This document shows positions 44,012-53,488 of a stretch of 64,000 bases of DNA, in pieces. Under the pieces are notes generated by a model, which was not told where the DNA came from, did no database searches, and saw only the letters and a list, made by a program, of their open reading frames with translations. This stretch comes from Parachryseolinea silvisoli. GTDB lineage: Bacteria; Bacteroidota; Bacteroidia; Cytophagales; Cyclobacteriaceae. The stretch is from positions 1,178,001 through 1,242,000 of the forward strand of contig NZ_JAIOAO010000001.1 in the NCBI RefSeq assembly GCF_021190955.1, read 5' to 3'. Position 1 is the first letter of the stretch; every line of letters begins with the position of its first letter. The position numbers were made by a program, and so were the translations under genes.

Positions 44012-46432
44012 TCACTCGTATTTTAAGGACTTTGCCGGATTCGCGCGTGCAGCGCGGATGGTTTGGAGGCTGACAGATAGGAAGGCTATCAGCACGACTA
44101 CGCCGCCCGCGACTACGAAGAGCAGCGGATTGATGTCGATGTGATAGGGGAAGCCGGACAGCCATTGGTCCATGATATACCACGCGAGGGGCCATGCCAG
44201 CAGGTTGGCTACCAGCACCAACTGTACAAACCCACGCGACAGCAGGAATACAACGTCGGCAACCGAGGAGCCCAGTACCTTGCGTACGCCGATCTCTTTG
44301 GTGCGCTGCACCGTCATGAACGATGCCAGGCCGAATAAGCCCAGGCAGGCAATGAAGATGGCGAGCACCGTGAAGAGCGTAAAGGTCTGACTGAACAGCC
44401 GGTCGCTCTCATATTGACGGTTGAAGTACTGGTCGAGGAAGAAGTAGTCGATGGGATTGCCGGGGAAGAATTCCTTCCACGGTTTTTCGAGTCCGGCCAG
44501 CACGCTGCTATAGTTTCTTTCGTCGACTTTAAAGGAATAGAAATTTGCGAAGTCGGGAATGAACCGGAATACTAATGGCGTTACTGCCTCCTTCAATGAC
44601 ATCTGGTGATAATCTTCCAACACGCCCACGATCCGGAAGGTGTCGCCTTGAATGACGGTTTCGCCAATGGCGGTGGCGGGTGACTCGAAGTCCAACGCTT
44701 CTACCATGGCGCGGTTCAGAATGATGTTCTTCTTGTCATTGGTATGCTCGCGGTCAAAGTTGCGACCAGCGACCAATTTCAATCCGAACGCCGGTATATA
44801 GTCGTGGTCGATGCCCACGGTGTAACCTGAAATGCTAGCCTCCGGGCCGCCGACAAGGCGCCTGATGCTGTTGGCCCAGAAGATCTCGTCGCCCGGAATG
44901 TTGGACGATGCGCTCATGCTGTTGACGCCGGGAAGACGCAAGGCCTCGGCCTTAAAGCTCTCCATGTGTTGCTGGTACAGCGAGTCCGTTGCACGGGGTG
45001 CCCGCAACACGAGTGTACGGTGTATATCGACGCCCAGGTCCTGATGACGCATAAAGCTCAACTGCTGGTATACCACGATCGAACCGCTGATGAGCACCAC
45101 CGAGGCGGCAAATTGAAATACAACAAGCGACTTGCGCAGCATGTTGCCGTGGGCAGCACGCGATACCTTACCCTTCAGTACGGCTACCGGTTTAAAGGAC
45201 GAAAGGATGATGGCCGGGTAAAATCCTGACAAAACTGTACCGACAATAAATAAGCCGCCGACCAGCCACCAGAAGCCGCTTTCTGCCATGAACGTCAGCG
45301 GAATATCGCGGCCCGACAGCGATGCGAAGAATGGCCATACGGCGCGCACGACGGCCAGGCCGACGATTGTCGCGACCAGGTTCAGCATCAAAGACTCCGC
45401 CAGGAACTGGTAGATGAGCTGTTGTTTCTGGGCGCCCATGACTTTGCGTACCCCCACTTCGTTGGCACGATCCAGGGAGCGTGCTGTCGCCAGGTTGATA
45501 TAGTTGATCCACGCAATGACGAGGATGAACAGGGCGATGAAGGTCAGGGCATAGACGGAGTCGCCATTGCCGCGCTCGTCGGGTTCCGACTCTTGCAGCA
45601 GGTTCGCGTGCAGGTGTATGCCGAGCAGGGGCTGTAGCAGGAATTCCTGTTTGTTGTTGTGCTTCTTCCACTCTTCACCGCGTTCGCGCTCCAGGTAATT
45701 ATCCCACTTGGCTTGCAGGGCGGCTACGTCAGTACCCGGCTCCAGCAATACATAGGTATTAAAGTCATACCACCCCCAACTGGTTTGGGAACCGTTACGC
45801 GATTTGTTGTCCAGCGTTTGATACGACAACAGGAAGTCGAATTTGATGTGTGAATTTTCGGGGACGTCTTCAAAGATGCCGGTGACTTCGTAATTCTCCT
45901 GACCATCCATCCGGATGATTTTACCAATGGGGTCTTCGGAGCCAAAGTATTTTTTGGCGGCGCGTTGTGAGATCACTGTTTTGTTAGGGCCCTCCAGGGA
46001 ATGCACCGGATCTCCTTGCAGGAGCTTAAAGTCGAAAATAGCGAAGACGGATGAGTCGGCCAGCTGCATCTTTTCTTCCTGGAAGGCGATTTGTCCGCGT
46101 CCGGGGCTGTCGTATGCCATTACGCCGCTGACCGGGAAGAGGCGTGTAAAGTGTTTTACTTCAGGAAAGTTGTTTTTCAACGCCGGGCCTACTGCGGGGA
46201 CGGCCGCGGCACATTCGAACCGAAGCTTACCATTATGCCATTGGTTGTATTGTACGCGGTATATGTCGTTTGCCTGGCTGTGGAAGGTGTCGTAGCTGCG
46301 TTCGTATTTTACATATTGTAAAATAAGCACACTGGCAATCATGCCCAGGGTCAGGCCGGTTACATTCAGTAAGGTGAATGAACGGTGCCGGAGGAAATTG
46401 CGGAAGGCTGTGACGAGGTAATTGCGGATCAT
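44012..46432 (-). CDS. MacB/FtsX-type ABC transporter permease
   Basis: An 806-residue membrane protein. An N-terminal helix (LLNVTGLTLGMIASVLILQYV) is followed by a periplasmic MacB core domain, three helices of the first FtsX domain (LTFIALFILVIAWINYINLATAR, then EVGVRKVMGAQ), a second core domain, and the second FtsX domain (TLFTVLAIFIACLGLFGLASFM, RTKEIGVRKVLG). No ATPase is encoded nearby, which is usual for this Bacteroidota group. Members act in mechanotransmission or export of peptides and lipids; the substrate is unknown. A paralogue lies at 47483. Confidence 0.93.
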   Translation of the reverse strand: MIRNYLVTAFRNFLRHRSFTLLNVTGLTLGMIASVLILQYVKYERSYDTFHSQANDIYRVQYNQWHNGKLRFECAAAVPAVGPALKNNFPEVKHFTRLFPVSGVMAYDSPGRGQIAFQEEKMQLADSSVFAIFDFKLLQGDPVHSLEGPNKTVISQRAAKKYFGSEDPIGKIIRMDGQENYEVTGIFEDVPENSHIKFDFLLSYQTLDNKSRNGSQTSWGWYDFNTYVLLEPGTDVAALQAKWDNYLERERGEEWKKHNNKQEFLLQPLLGIHLHANLLQESEPDERGNGDSVYALTFIALFILVIAWINYINLATARSLDRANEVGVRKVMGAQKQQLIYQFLAESLMLNLVATIVGLAVVRAVWPFFASLSGRDIPLTFMAESGFWWLVGGLFIVGTVLSGFYPAIILSSFKPVAVLKGKVSRAAHGNMLRKSLVVFQFAASVVLISGSIVVYQQLSFMRHQDLGVDIHRTLVLRAPRATDSLYQQHMESFKAEALRLPGVNSMSASSNIPGDEIFWANSIRRLVGGPEASISGYTVGIDHDYIPAFGLKLVAGRNFDREHTNDKKNIILNRAMVEALDFESPATAIGETVIQGDTFRIVGVLEDYHQMSLKEAVTPLVFRFIPDFANFYSFKVDERNYSSVLAGLEKPWKEFFPGNPIDYFFLDQYFNRQYESDRLFSQTFTLFTVLAIFIACLGLFGLASFMTVQRTKEIGVRKVLGSSVADVVFLLSRGFVQLVLVANLLAWPLAWYIMDQWLSGFPYHIDINPLLFVVAGGVVVLIAFLSVSLQTIRAARANPAKSLKYE

Positions 46433-46661
46433 AGGCTTGCGGTATACGCCCGTTTGTTACATGGATTGTGCCAAGTAACCTATAGTATCAAAGGCTCTTT
46501 TTGATGCCGTAGGCCACTTTTTCTTCTATCAGCACTACACCCGGATGTCCGGAACCTAACAAAACCGCCCGATAGCGGACGCTCTCATGCGGTGCCTTAG
46601 ATCGCGTTGTTATAATGACACCAATGTTCTATTTTTCGTTTGTTACGCTAACCCCCATACG

Positions 46662-47474
46662 ATGTCCGACGACAAGAACACAAACGATTTGGTGTTGGAA
46701 GAATTTACAGCACAGTTAGCAAAACACGGTATTGCTATCGATTCGATTGATGATGAAGGCCTGGTACACATTCAGCGCGGCGGAGCGGATTTAAAGGTTA
46801 GCCTGGACAACGTACGCAAGAACTATGCGCGTGACAACGACAAGCGACATATCCAGGAGCTGGTCGAAACCATTGTAGACTATAATGGCGTTGGCGAAGG
46901 GTTGCCCTCCGACTGGGAAACGGTCAGACCGGACATTTTCGCGTCGCTTTGTCCCAGAGATGATTTTGACTTCCACGACGTCCTACACCATCCGCTGACC
47001 GAGGAGGTAGAAAAGATCTATCTGTATACGGGCGATGACCGGCACACCTGGATCGCTCCCAGAAATCTGGAAGACTGGAATGTAACCGAAGAAAACCTTA
47101 CCCAACAAGCCAACGCTAATGCCGACCGCCTGCTGTCTGAGACGGAAATTGAGATTCAGGAGATCGACGGACATAAGCTGGGTTGTTTTAATACATCCCG
47201 TCCCGACCTAAAAGCTTCGTTGCTGTTGGCACCCAGCCTACGCGATCGAATCCTCGCCGACTTCGGATTTCCCTTCTTTGCGGTCGTTCCCGTACGCGAC
47301 TTCTGTTATCTATTTTCCGAGGCAGATTCCGAATACCTGCTGGCACGGTTGGGCCCTACAGTGGTTGACGAGTACCAGGACTCCGGATACCCGGTCACGA
47401 CCGAAGTATGGCGTTTCTCTGACGAAGGTATTCAAGCCATTGGCCGGTACCCGATTGACGGTGAGACGGATTAG
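46662..47474 (+). CDS. DUF1444/YtpQ-like protein
   Basis: A 270-residue acidic cytosolic protein starting at MSDDKNTNDLVLEEF (46662); an upstream ATG at 46587 adds 25 unlikely residues. The order of segments resembles the DUF1444 family (B. subtilis YtpQ): an N-terminal helix and strand unit, VKSYLDNVRKNY-like region, VRPDIFASL, then an IAPRNLEDWNVTEENLTQQANANADR block, LGCFNTSRPDLKASLLL and FPFFAVVPVRDFCYLFSE. No enzyme motif is known for this family. It lies between two permease genes but on the opposite strand, convergent with the second. Confidence 0.6.
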   Translation: MSDDKNTNDLVLEEFTAQLAKHGIAIDSIDDEGLVHIQRGGADLKVSLDNVRKNYARDNDKRHIQELVETIVDYNGVGEGLPSDWETVRPDIFASLCPRDDFDFHDVLHHPLTEEVEKIYLYTGDDRHTWIAPRNLEDWNVTEENLTQQANANADRLLSETEIEIQEIDGHKLGCFNTSRPDLKASLLLAPSLRDRILADFGFPFFAVVPVRDFCYLFSEADSEYLLARLGPTVVDEYQDSGYPVTTEVWRFSDEGIQAIGRYPIDGETD

Positions 47475-47482
47475 CGCCTTTA

Positions 47483-49924
47483 TTACTCTGACCGCAGGCT
47501 GTCAACCGGATTGCTCTGTGCCGTGCGGATTGTCTGGAACGACAAGGTTAACAGCGCAGCGACCAACAAGAATGCTCCACTCGCCAGAAATATACCCACG
47601 TGTACCGGTGCCTTGTATTGAAAAGATTCCAGCCACCGGTCGGTGGCATACCAGGCAATCGGCGCTGCCAGCGCAAATGCCAGCAGCACGAGCAGCACAA
47701 ACTCCCGCGACAGGTTGGCGATAAGCGACGTGATGGACGCTCCCAGGATTTTGCGGATGCCGATCTCTTTACGTCGTATTTCCGCGGTATAGATGACAAG
47801 GCCCAACAGACCCATGCAGCTGATGAGGATGGAAAGCCCGGTGGCCCACGTTAACATCGTCGCAGTTTGCAGCTCTTCCTGGTAGAAAGAGGCGATGCTT
47901 TCATCAAAGAAAGTAAAAGAAAAACTTGCCTGGGGATATAAGGCATGGAACGCTGCCTCTATTTGGCGTATGGTTTCCGGCCACGCTGTACCGCCTGGCT
48001 GTTGAGCACGCAAGGCGACGTGTATATAATCGCCTCGCTCCCCTTTCAACACCACGGGGTCGATGCGCGTATGCGTGGAGCGTTGGTAAAAGTCTTTCAT
48101 GATGCCTACGACCACCACATGTGTGTCGCCGACCATGGTCAGCTCTTCTCCTATAGCCTCCTCGACTTCAGTATAGCCCAGCGCACGGGCACACGTTTCA
48201 TTGATGGCCACTTCCGCCACGCCTTCCACTTCACGAATGTTTCGCCCGGCGACGAGCTGTATGCCATAAAGTGGTATATAGTTGGCATCGCCAAAACGTA
48301 ATTGTACAGACAACTTGTCGTCCTCACGTGCCCCGGAGCGTGAGAGCATGGTCAGCAACGAACGGCCGAAGGCCGGAGGTATAAAGCCACTGCTCACGCG
48401 CTCGACACCGGCCATCGCCTGCAGGCTGTTGATAAAGCCGGTCTGATCGGCTCTGACACCGGGCGGTAATGCGAAGTTTAAGATCGCCTCCTGGCGATAG
48501 CCCAGGTCCTGGTGTAACGAGAAGTCCACCTGCCGGCTGACAACCAGCGCAGCGATGATAAAGAACTGGGCGATCATAAACTGCGATACGGTCAGCATCT
48601 TGCGCAGTCGCGTCGTACGCATCATGCCACCGGCGCCCGGGCGGCCACGCAGGATCAGTGCGGGACGAACACCCGACAACACAAGCGCGGGATAAAAGCC
48701 CGCCAGCATCGATACTACCAGCATGAGTAATACGGCATATACTGCCGTAGGAATGTTGATAAACAACGTGGCCGATAGGGGCATAAAGCCGGCAAACACG
48801 CGCAGCAGGAATGGCGCCAGCACCAGTGATACGATCATGGCCAGTGTGGTGATGCTGAGCGTTTCCACCAGAAACTGCCTGACGATCTGCGCGCGGTGGC
48901 CGCCGACCGTTTTACGAATGCCGATCTCTTTGGCGCGGCGTGCCGCCTGGGCGGTGCTCAGGTTGATGAAGTTGACACAGCCCAGCAGCAAGAGGAAGGC
49001 GGCGACGCCCAGCAGTGCATAGAGCGCCGATCGGCTGGCGGTACGTTGGGTGCCGGCATACGTCGGGTTAAAGTGAATGTCGGCCAGCGGCTGGAGCCGG
49101 GCCGTGTTGGTATAACTGGCGGTACGGTTAACCCCTTCTCTGTGTTGCGTGAGCAGGTCTGTAACCTGCCGGGCCACCGTCTCCGGTGAAATGGCCGCGT
49201 GCAGGCGCAGGTAGGCCTTTGAATTTTCGCTCCAGTTACTCCAGGAGTCTACTGACCAGGCCTCCCGCTGGATCGTTTCGAACAAAGTTGCGTACGATAT
49301 AAATTCCACCGCGGTAAAGTCGGTACGGTCGCGTAGGTCCCTGACAATGCCCGCGACCGTGGCCTGTATGCTGTCGCCGTAGAGGATCTCCCTGCCGACG
49401 AGATCGGCTGCCGGTACGCCGGGGAAATATTGCTGCGCGCGGCTTTCGGTAAGCACCGTGGTGTAGGGCTGTTGCAATACGGCAGCATTGCCGGCCACCC
49501 ACTCGAAGGGTATCAATGTAAAGTATTCGGGAGTAGTATATACAATGCCGGCTGGCGTACCGACGGGGGTCACCGTACCGGCATGCTCCGACGGGATGGC
49601 TACCGGCAGCGTGGTGCTGCCTTCGCACACCAGCACGGGTACGATGAGCTCGACACCGGGCACCTGCTGCCGTACGGCGGCAGGGAGCGGCCCGGGTACT
49701 GCCGTGGTGTGCCCTGTATGCCCGTTGAACTGATTGTCGAACGCAATGCGGTACACACGGTCTCCGGCCGGCAGGAAGCGATCATAGCTGAACTCGTGGC
49801 GGGCGATCAAAAAGATCACCAGGGCGGCGCTCAGGCCGATGGCGAGGCCGAGCACGTGGATGACGGAAAAGACGGTGTTGCGCCGAAGGCTGCGCAGGGC
49901 GGTGATAATGTAGTTTTTAAGCAT
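47483..49924 (-). CDS. MacB/FtsX-type ABC transporter permease (second copy)
   Basis: An 813-residue protein starting at MLKNYIITALRSLRRN (49924). It has the same four-part structure as the protein at 44012: N-terminal helix (VIHVLGLAIGLSAALVIFLIA), periplasmic core, FtsX block (FLLLLGCVNFINLSTAQAARRAKEIGIRKTVGG), second core, and final FtsX block (TGLSILISCMGLLGLVIYTAEIRRKEIGIRKILG). Sequence differs enough to make it an old paralogue. No ATP-binding partner is adjacent. Its stop is 8 bp from the convergent DUF1444-like gene. Confidence 0.93.
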   Translation of the reverse strand: MLKNYIITALRSLRRNTVFSVIHVLGLAIGLSAALVIFLIARHEFSYDRFLPAGDRVYRIAFDNQFNGHTGHTTAVPGPLPAAVRQQVPGVELIVPVLVCEGSTTLPVAIPSEHAGTVTPVGTPAGIVYTTPEYFTLIPFEWVAGNAAVLQQPYTTVLTESRAQQYFPGVPAADLVGREILYGDSIQATVAGIVRDLRDRTDFTAVEFISYATLFETIQREAWSVDSWSNWSENSKAYLRLHAAISPETVARQVTDLLTQHREGVNRTASYTNTARLQPLADIHFNPTYAGTQRTASRSALYALLGVAAFLLLLGCVNFINLSTAQAARRAKEIGIRKTVGGHRAQIVRQFLVETLSITTLAMIVSLVLAPFLLRVFAGFMPLSATLFINIPTAVYAVLLMLVVSMLAGFYPALVLSGVRPALILRGRPGAGGMMRTTRLRKMLTVSQFMIAQFFIIAALVVSRQVDFSLHQDLGYRQEAILNFALPPGVRADQTGFINSLQAMAGVERVSSGFIPPAFGRSLLTMLSRSGAREDDKLSVQLRFGDANYIPLYGIQLVAGRNIREVEGVAEVAINETCARALGYTEVEEAIGEELTMVGDTHVVVVGIMKDFYQRSTHTRIDPVVLKGERGDYIHVALRAQQPGGTAWPETIRQIEAAFHALYPQASFSFTFFDESIASFYQEELQTATMLTWATGLSILISCMGLLGLVIYTAEIRRKEIGIRKILGASITSLIANLSREFVLLVLLAFALAAPIAWYATDRWLESFQYKAPVHVGIFLASGAFLLVAALLTLSFQTIRTAQSNPVDSLRSE

Positions 49925-50034
49925 TTTCAGACGGCTTTCGTGTCTAAGATGCACAATTATTAAAAAAAGTTGTCGGGGCTTTATGGAATCGCATGAGGCG
50001 GCGCATCCTGGGGGTAACTAATTCTTTTACAACT

Positions 50035-51957
50035 ATGAAAACGCGCATATATCTTTTAGGGCTCATGCTGCTCCTGCTGCCGGTGATGGCATTTTCGCAG
50101 AGTCGGACTATTACGGGAAAGGTCACGGACGCGACCAATAGCTTGCCGATACCCGGTGTCAGTGTCGCCTGTAAGGGGACAACGACGGGTAGCATATCCG
50201 ATGGATCGGGAACCTATTCCATTACGGTTCCAGACAATAAAACAATCCTGGTATTCAGTTTTATAGGCTATAAAACGCAAGAAGTGCCAATGGGAGTCAG
50301 TAATGTGATCAATGTAGCGTTGGAAGTGGACGCTACGGCGCTGGACGAAGTGGTCGTTGTAGGCTATGGGGTACAGCCATCCAAACATGAATTATCCTAT
50401 TCTGTATCGGAGACAAAACGCGGTGGACGGTCGCGCAAAGATAAGCAGCAGTCGCCGGCATCCGCGTTGCAAGGCAGAGTAGCCGGCGTGCAAATAAACG
50501 ATGTCTACTACAACACCGTGGCGCCAGTAGAACCAAATACAGAAGAGTATGGCACGATTAACGAAAACATATTTCGTGGAGCCTTGCAAGAACCTTTGTC
50601 AACATTCTCGATTGATGTAGATGCTGCTTCGTATAGTAATGTACGGCGTTTTATTCAGAACGGCCAGCAGGTTCCGAAAGACGCTGTACGCATTGAAGAG
50701 ATGATCAATTACTTTGATTACGACTATACGCAACCTACAGGGGAAGATCCCTTTTCAATTTATACCGAAGTGTCGGCGGCGCCGTGGAATGGTCAGCATA
50801 AATTGGTACACATCGGTTTACAAGGTAAAAAGATAGCCGTCGACAACCTGCCGGCTTCCAATCTGGTGTTCCTCATCGACGTGTCGGGCTCGATGAGCGA
50901 CCCCAATAAACTGCCGCTGCTGAAGTCGTCGTTTAAATTACTGGTGGAGCAACTGCGCAAACAAGATCGTGTAGCAATCGTAGTATATGCCGGTGCCGCC
51001 GGACTGGTGTTACCGTCTACGTCGGGCGCAGAGAAACAAAAGATCATCAATGCCCTGGACAATCTCGAGGCCGGTGGCTCTACAGCAGGTGGTGCCGGTA
51101 TTCAGCTGGCCTACGCCACGGCCAAAGAGAATTTTCAGAACGGCGGCAACAACCGTGTGATCCTGGCGACCGACGGCGACTTTAACGTGGGCGCGTCGAG
51201 TGACCAGGACATGGAACATCTGATCGAGCAGAAACGCGGAGACGGAATTTTCCTGACGGTGCTGGGCTACGGCATGGGCAACTATAAAGACAAGAAGATG
51301 GAGATCCTGGCCGATAAGGGCAACGGCAACTATGCTTATATCGATAATATGCTGGAAGCCCAGAAGACCCTGGTGAACGAGTTCGGCGGCACACTGTTTA
51401 CGATCGCGAAAGACGTGAAGCTGCAGATCGAGTTCAATCCCGCCAAGGTGCAAGCCTACCGCCTGATCGGTTACGAGAACCGGATGTTGCAAGCGGAAGA
51501 TTTTAACAACGACAAGAAGGACGCGGGCGAGCTGGGCTCCGGCCACACCGTAACGGCCTTGTATGAGATCATTCCTGCCGGTGTGAAAAGTGAGTTCTAC
51601 GACATCGACAAGCTGAAGTATCAGAAGCCCACCGGCAGCACGACCGTAGCGAGTAACTCAAATGAATTGATGACGGTGAAATTCCGGTATAAAAACCCTG
51701 ACGGTAATACCAGCAAGCTGCTGCAACAAGTACTGATGGATACGAACGTTGCGCTCGAAAAGACTTCGGATGACTTCCGATGGTCAGCCGCCGTCGCCGG
51801 GTTCGGCATGTTGTTGCGCGAGTCGCAGTATGTAAAAGAGTTTGGTTTTAAAGATGTCCTGGGGCTGGCGCAGGGCGCGCGTGGCAAGGATGTGGAAGGT
51901 TACCGCGGTGAGTTCATTGGCCTGATCCGCAACCAGAATCTAATGACTCGCCGGTGA
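50035..51957 (+). CDS. vWA (YfbK-like) protein with SusC-like N-terminal domain
   Basis: A 640-residue exported protein from MKTRIYLLGLMLLLL (50035). Residues 22-95 form a carboxypeptidase-regulatory-like domain (GKVTDATNSLPIPGVSVACKG), followed by LDEVVVVGYG and SALQGRVAGVQIND, motifs usually seen in SusC plugs. Then come the YfbK N-terminal part (STFSIDVDAASYSNVRRFI) and a von Willebrand factor A domain with MIDAS DVSGSMS at about 283 and ATDGDFNVG. A DUF3520-like C-terminus completes it (SSDDFRWSAAVAGFGMLL-like). The vWA part binds a protein partner through a metal ion. It is probably periplasmic; the partner is unknown. Confidence 0.9.
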   Translation: MKTRIYLLGLMLLLLPVMAFSQSRTITGKVTDATNSLPIPGVSVACKGTTTGSISDGSGTYSITVPDNKTILVFSFIGYKTQEVPMGVSNVINVALEVDATALDEVVVVGYGVQPSKHELSYSVSETKRGGRSRKDKQQSPASALQGRVAGVQINDVYYNTVAPVEPNTEEYGTINENIFRGALQEPLSTFSIDVDAASYSNVRRFIQNGQQVPKDAVRIEEMINYFDYDYTQPTGEDPFSIYTEVSAAPWNGQHKLVHIGLQGKKIAVDNLPASNLVFLIDVSGSMSDPNKLPLLKSSFKLLVEQLRKQDRVAIVVYAGAAGLVLPSTSGAEKQKIINALDNLEAGGSTAGGAGIQLAYATAKENFQNGGNNRVILATDGDFNVGASSDQDMEHLIEQKRGDGIFLTVLGYGMGNYKDKKMEILADKGNGNYAYIDNMLEAQKTLVNEFGGTLFTIAKDVKLQIEFNPAKVQAYRLIGYENRMLQAEDFNNDKKDAGELGSGHTVTALYEIIPAGVKSEFYDIDKLKYQKPTGSTTVASNSNELMTVKFRYKNPDGNTSKLLQQVLMDTNVALEKTSDDFRWSAAVAGFGMLLRESQYVKEFGFKDVLGLAQGARGKDVEGYRGEFIGLIRNQNLMTRR

Positions 51958-51988
51958 TGTGGTAATTGTTTATCGGTTCATAGGGTTT

Positions 51989-52017
51989 GCGGCAGTACTA
52001 CGTGCAGGTATTGCCGC
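51989..52017. terminator. possible bidirectional terminator between convergent genes
   Basis: GCGGCA (51989) pairs with TGCCGC (52012-52017) around a 17-base loop that can fold further. It lies 31 bp after the vWA stop and 10 bp from the stop of the convergent SiaC-like gene. No clear T-run. Confidence 0.35.
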
Positions 52018-52026
52018 TCCCTTTCG

Positions 52027-52389
52027 TTAGATCGCTTTGAATGTGAACGGTACGGTGAGCTCACTTTCAAACTCCTGTCCTGCTTCGAGCATGTCTTCGT
52101 CATCGTGGTGATAACACCATTCTATGGAGGCTCCGGGTACACTTTGCATGGTGTGCATCAGACCGAAGATGATTTTGGCTGTAGCGGAATTAAAGTATTG
52201 TAACTGAATAGAAAAGACGGTTGTGGGATTCGGGCTCTGGAAGTATTCTTTAAACCAGCCTAAGACCGGCGCAAAGAATTCTTCGGAGTCTTCCGGCAAC
52301 GAACGACCTGAGATCTCAAAGATTCCATCTTTTTTGTTTAGGACAACCTTGGGGCTATACTGTGCCTCCTTCAGGTTCAGTGCATTCAT
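52027..52389 (-). CDS. SiaC-like regulatory phosphoprotein (DUF1987)
   Basis: A 120-residue cytosolic protein. The pattern SPKVVLNKKDGIFEISGRSLPEDSEEFFAPVLGWFKEYF and the following FSIQLQYFNSATAKIIFGLM match DUF1987. In Pseudomonas, SiaC is a phosphoprotein in a partner-switch with the kinase SiaB and phosphatase SiaA; the Ser/Thr cluster in YFNSATAK is the matching site. No SiaB or SiaA homologue is in this window, so partners lie elsewhere. A 169-bp gap separates it from the DUF1349 gene upstream, with a terminator inside. Confidence 0.87.
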   Translation of the reverse strand: MNALNLKEAQYSPKVVLNKKDGIFEISGRSLPEDSEEFFAPVLGWFKEYFQSPNPTTVFSIQLQYFNSATAKIIFGLMHTMQSVPGASIEWCYHHDDEDMLEAGQEFESELTVPFTFKAI

Positions 52390-52470
52390 GTGCGCGTTTT
52401 GTTTAAAGACACGGATACTTTAGAGTACCGTTAGTACAAAGCTTTGGCGGGTGGGCTATACGCAAGATGC

Positions 52471-52503
52471 GAAAAATTACAACCGGTATAGGACCGGTTG
52501 TAA
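52471..52503 (-). terminator. intrinsic terminator after the DUF1349 gene
   Basis: TTACAACCGG (52477-52486) and CCGGTTGTAA (52494-52503), perfect 10-bp arms with a 7-base loop. On minus the stem is followed by a run of five T (52476-52472). It ends the transcript of the gene at 52558-53211. Confidence 0.88.
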
Positions 52504-52557
52504 GATTTTATTAACAAATAAATGATTATCAGATATTTACAGATTTACCAAGACGTG

Positions 52558-53211
52558 TTATTCGGCGTTTTTCTTCAGCCATTCCAGGCGACGCTGATCG
52601 GGCAGGTGGGTCACTTTGAAATTCTCAAACTTCGCTTCGAAGCCTTTGCCATCCGGGCTGGCGGCCATGAGGCCTACCATGACGGGATGATTGTCTTTTA
52701 GCGGTGCATTGCGTGTCATGATATAGGTTTTATCATCGAGGGAATAGAAGATCTCGACAGCATCCAGTCGGCGTACCACTTTGATCCAGATAAAGGGCGG
52801 CACTTTGTCGAGCGTGGTAACGCTCCAGTCGCTGGTGTGATGTGTGACTACGGTACTGACGTTAAACTTGCCATCGACGAATTCCACGCCTGTTTTTATA
52901 TAGTTCTCGTGGTCGGTCCGAAGCATCAGGCCCATCTGGTCGAAGCGCGCTTTGTAAGCGCCCGTGAGCTTTACTTTGGCTTCAAACTCGCCGCCATAGG
53001 TGGTATAATAAAACGGCGCGTCGTCTACGGTAAATCCATAGTGAGATATACGCCAGTAGTCGCTTTGCGGTGTTACGGTCATGGTCAGGGCATTGTTCTC
53101 GATCTTCCATTTGTCCGGCTCGTTGAACCACTGCATTTTTTCGAGTGTCTGGGCATTTGCCGTGTGCAGGGCGCTGACCGTGAGGGCGCTTATTATCATT
53201 CTTTTTATCAT
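52558..53211 (-). CDS. DUF1349 concanavalin-like protein
   Basis: A 217-residue exported protein starting at MIKRMIISALTVSALHTANAQ (53211), a complete signal peptide. An ORF extension to 53352 has no signal. The rest is a beta-sandwich of the DUF1349 family (KMQWFNEPDKWKIENNALTMTV, DQMGLMLRTDHENYIKTGVEFVDGK, WIKVVRRLDAVEIFYSLDD, GLMAASPDGKGFEAKFENFKV). The fold is that of concanavalin-like lectins; yeast and bacterial members are often described as regulatory or carbohydrate-related proteins of unknown activity. It is transcribed alone and ends at a strong terminator. Confidence 0.88.
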   Translation of the reverse strand: MIKRMIISALTVSALHTANAQTLEKMQWFNEPDKWKIENNALTMTVTPQSDYWRISHYGFTVDDAPFYYTTYGGEFEAKVKLTGAYKARFDQMGLMLRTDHENYIKTGVEFVDGKFNVSTVVTHHTSDWSVTTLDKVPPFIWIKVVRRLDAVEIFYSLDDKTYIMTRNAPLKDNHPVMVGLMAASPDGKGFEAKFENFKVTHLPDQRRLEWLKKNAE

Positions 53212-53343
53212 GCGGGCGTTCAATTGTTTAGGCCGGCAAATTACATTCTTTCCGGGCGCGGCGCTAACCGCCTGTATAGAAATCCTTCCGCCGTCACGAT
53301 ATTTCCCGGTATCGTTAATCGCCACCGGATATACTACACTGTA

Positions 53344-53365
53344 TGTATCCATACCGTTGGATACA
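53344..53365. promoter_or_regulatory. palindrome in a divergent promoter region
   Basis: TGTATCCA-taccgt-TGGATACA, perfect 8-bp arms. It lies between the DUF1349 gene (minus) and the BIG2 lipoprotein gene (plus), 133 and 124 bp from their starts, so an operator shared by both is plausible. Confidence 0.45.
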
Positions 53366-53488
53366 ACACCAGCGGATGAATGAGTTTTACGTACACTTAT
53401 AATGCGGCTATGGGGAAAATCACCCGGCCATTTTTACTGGAAAATGCTTAGTTTCGATCACAAATTAACACCCTCAAAGACCCCCTAT

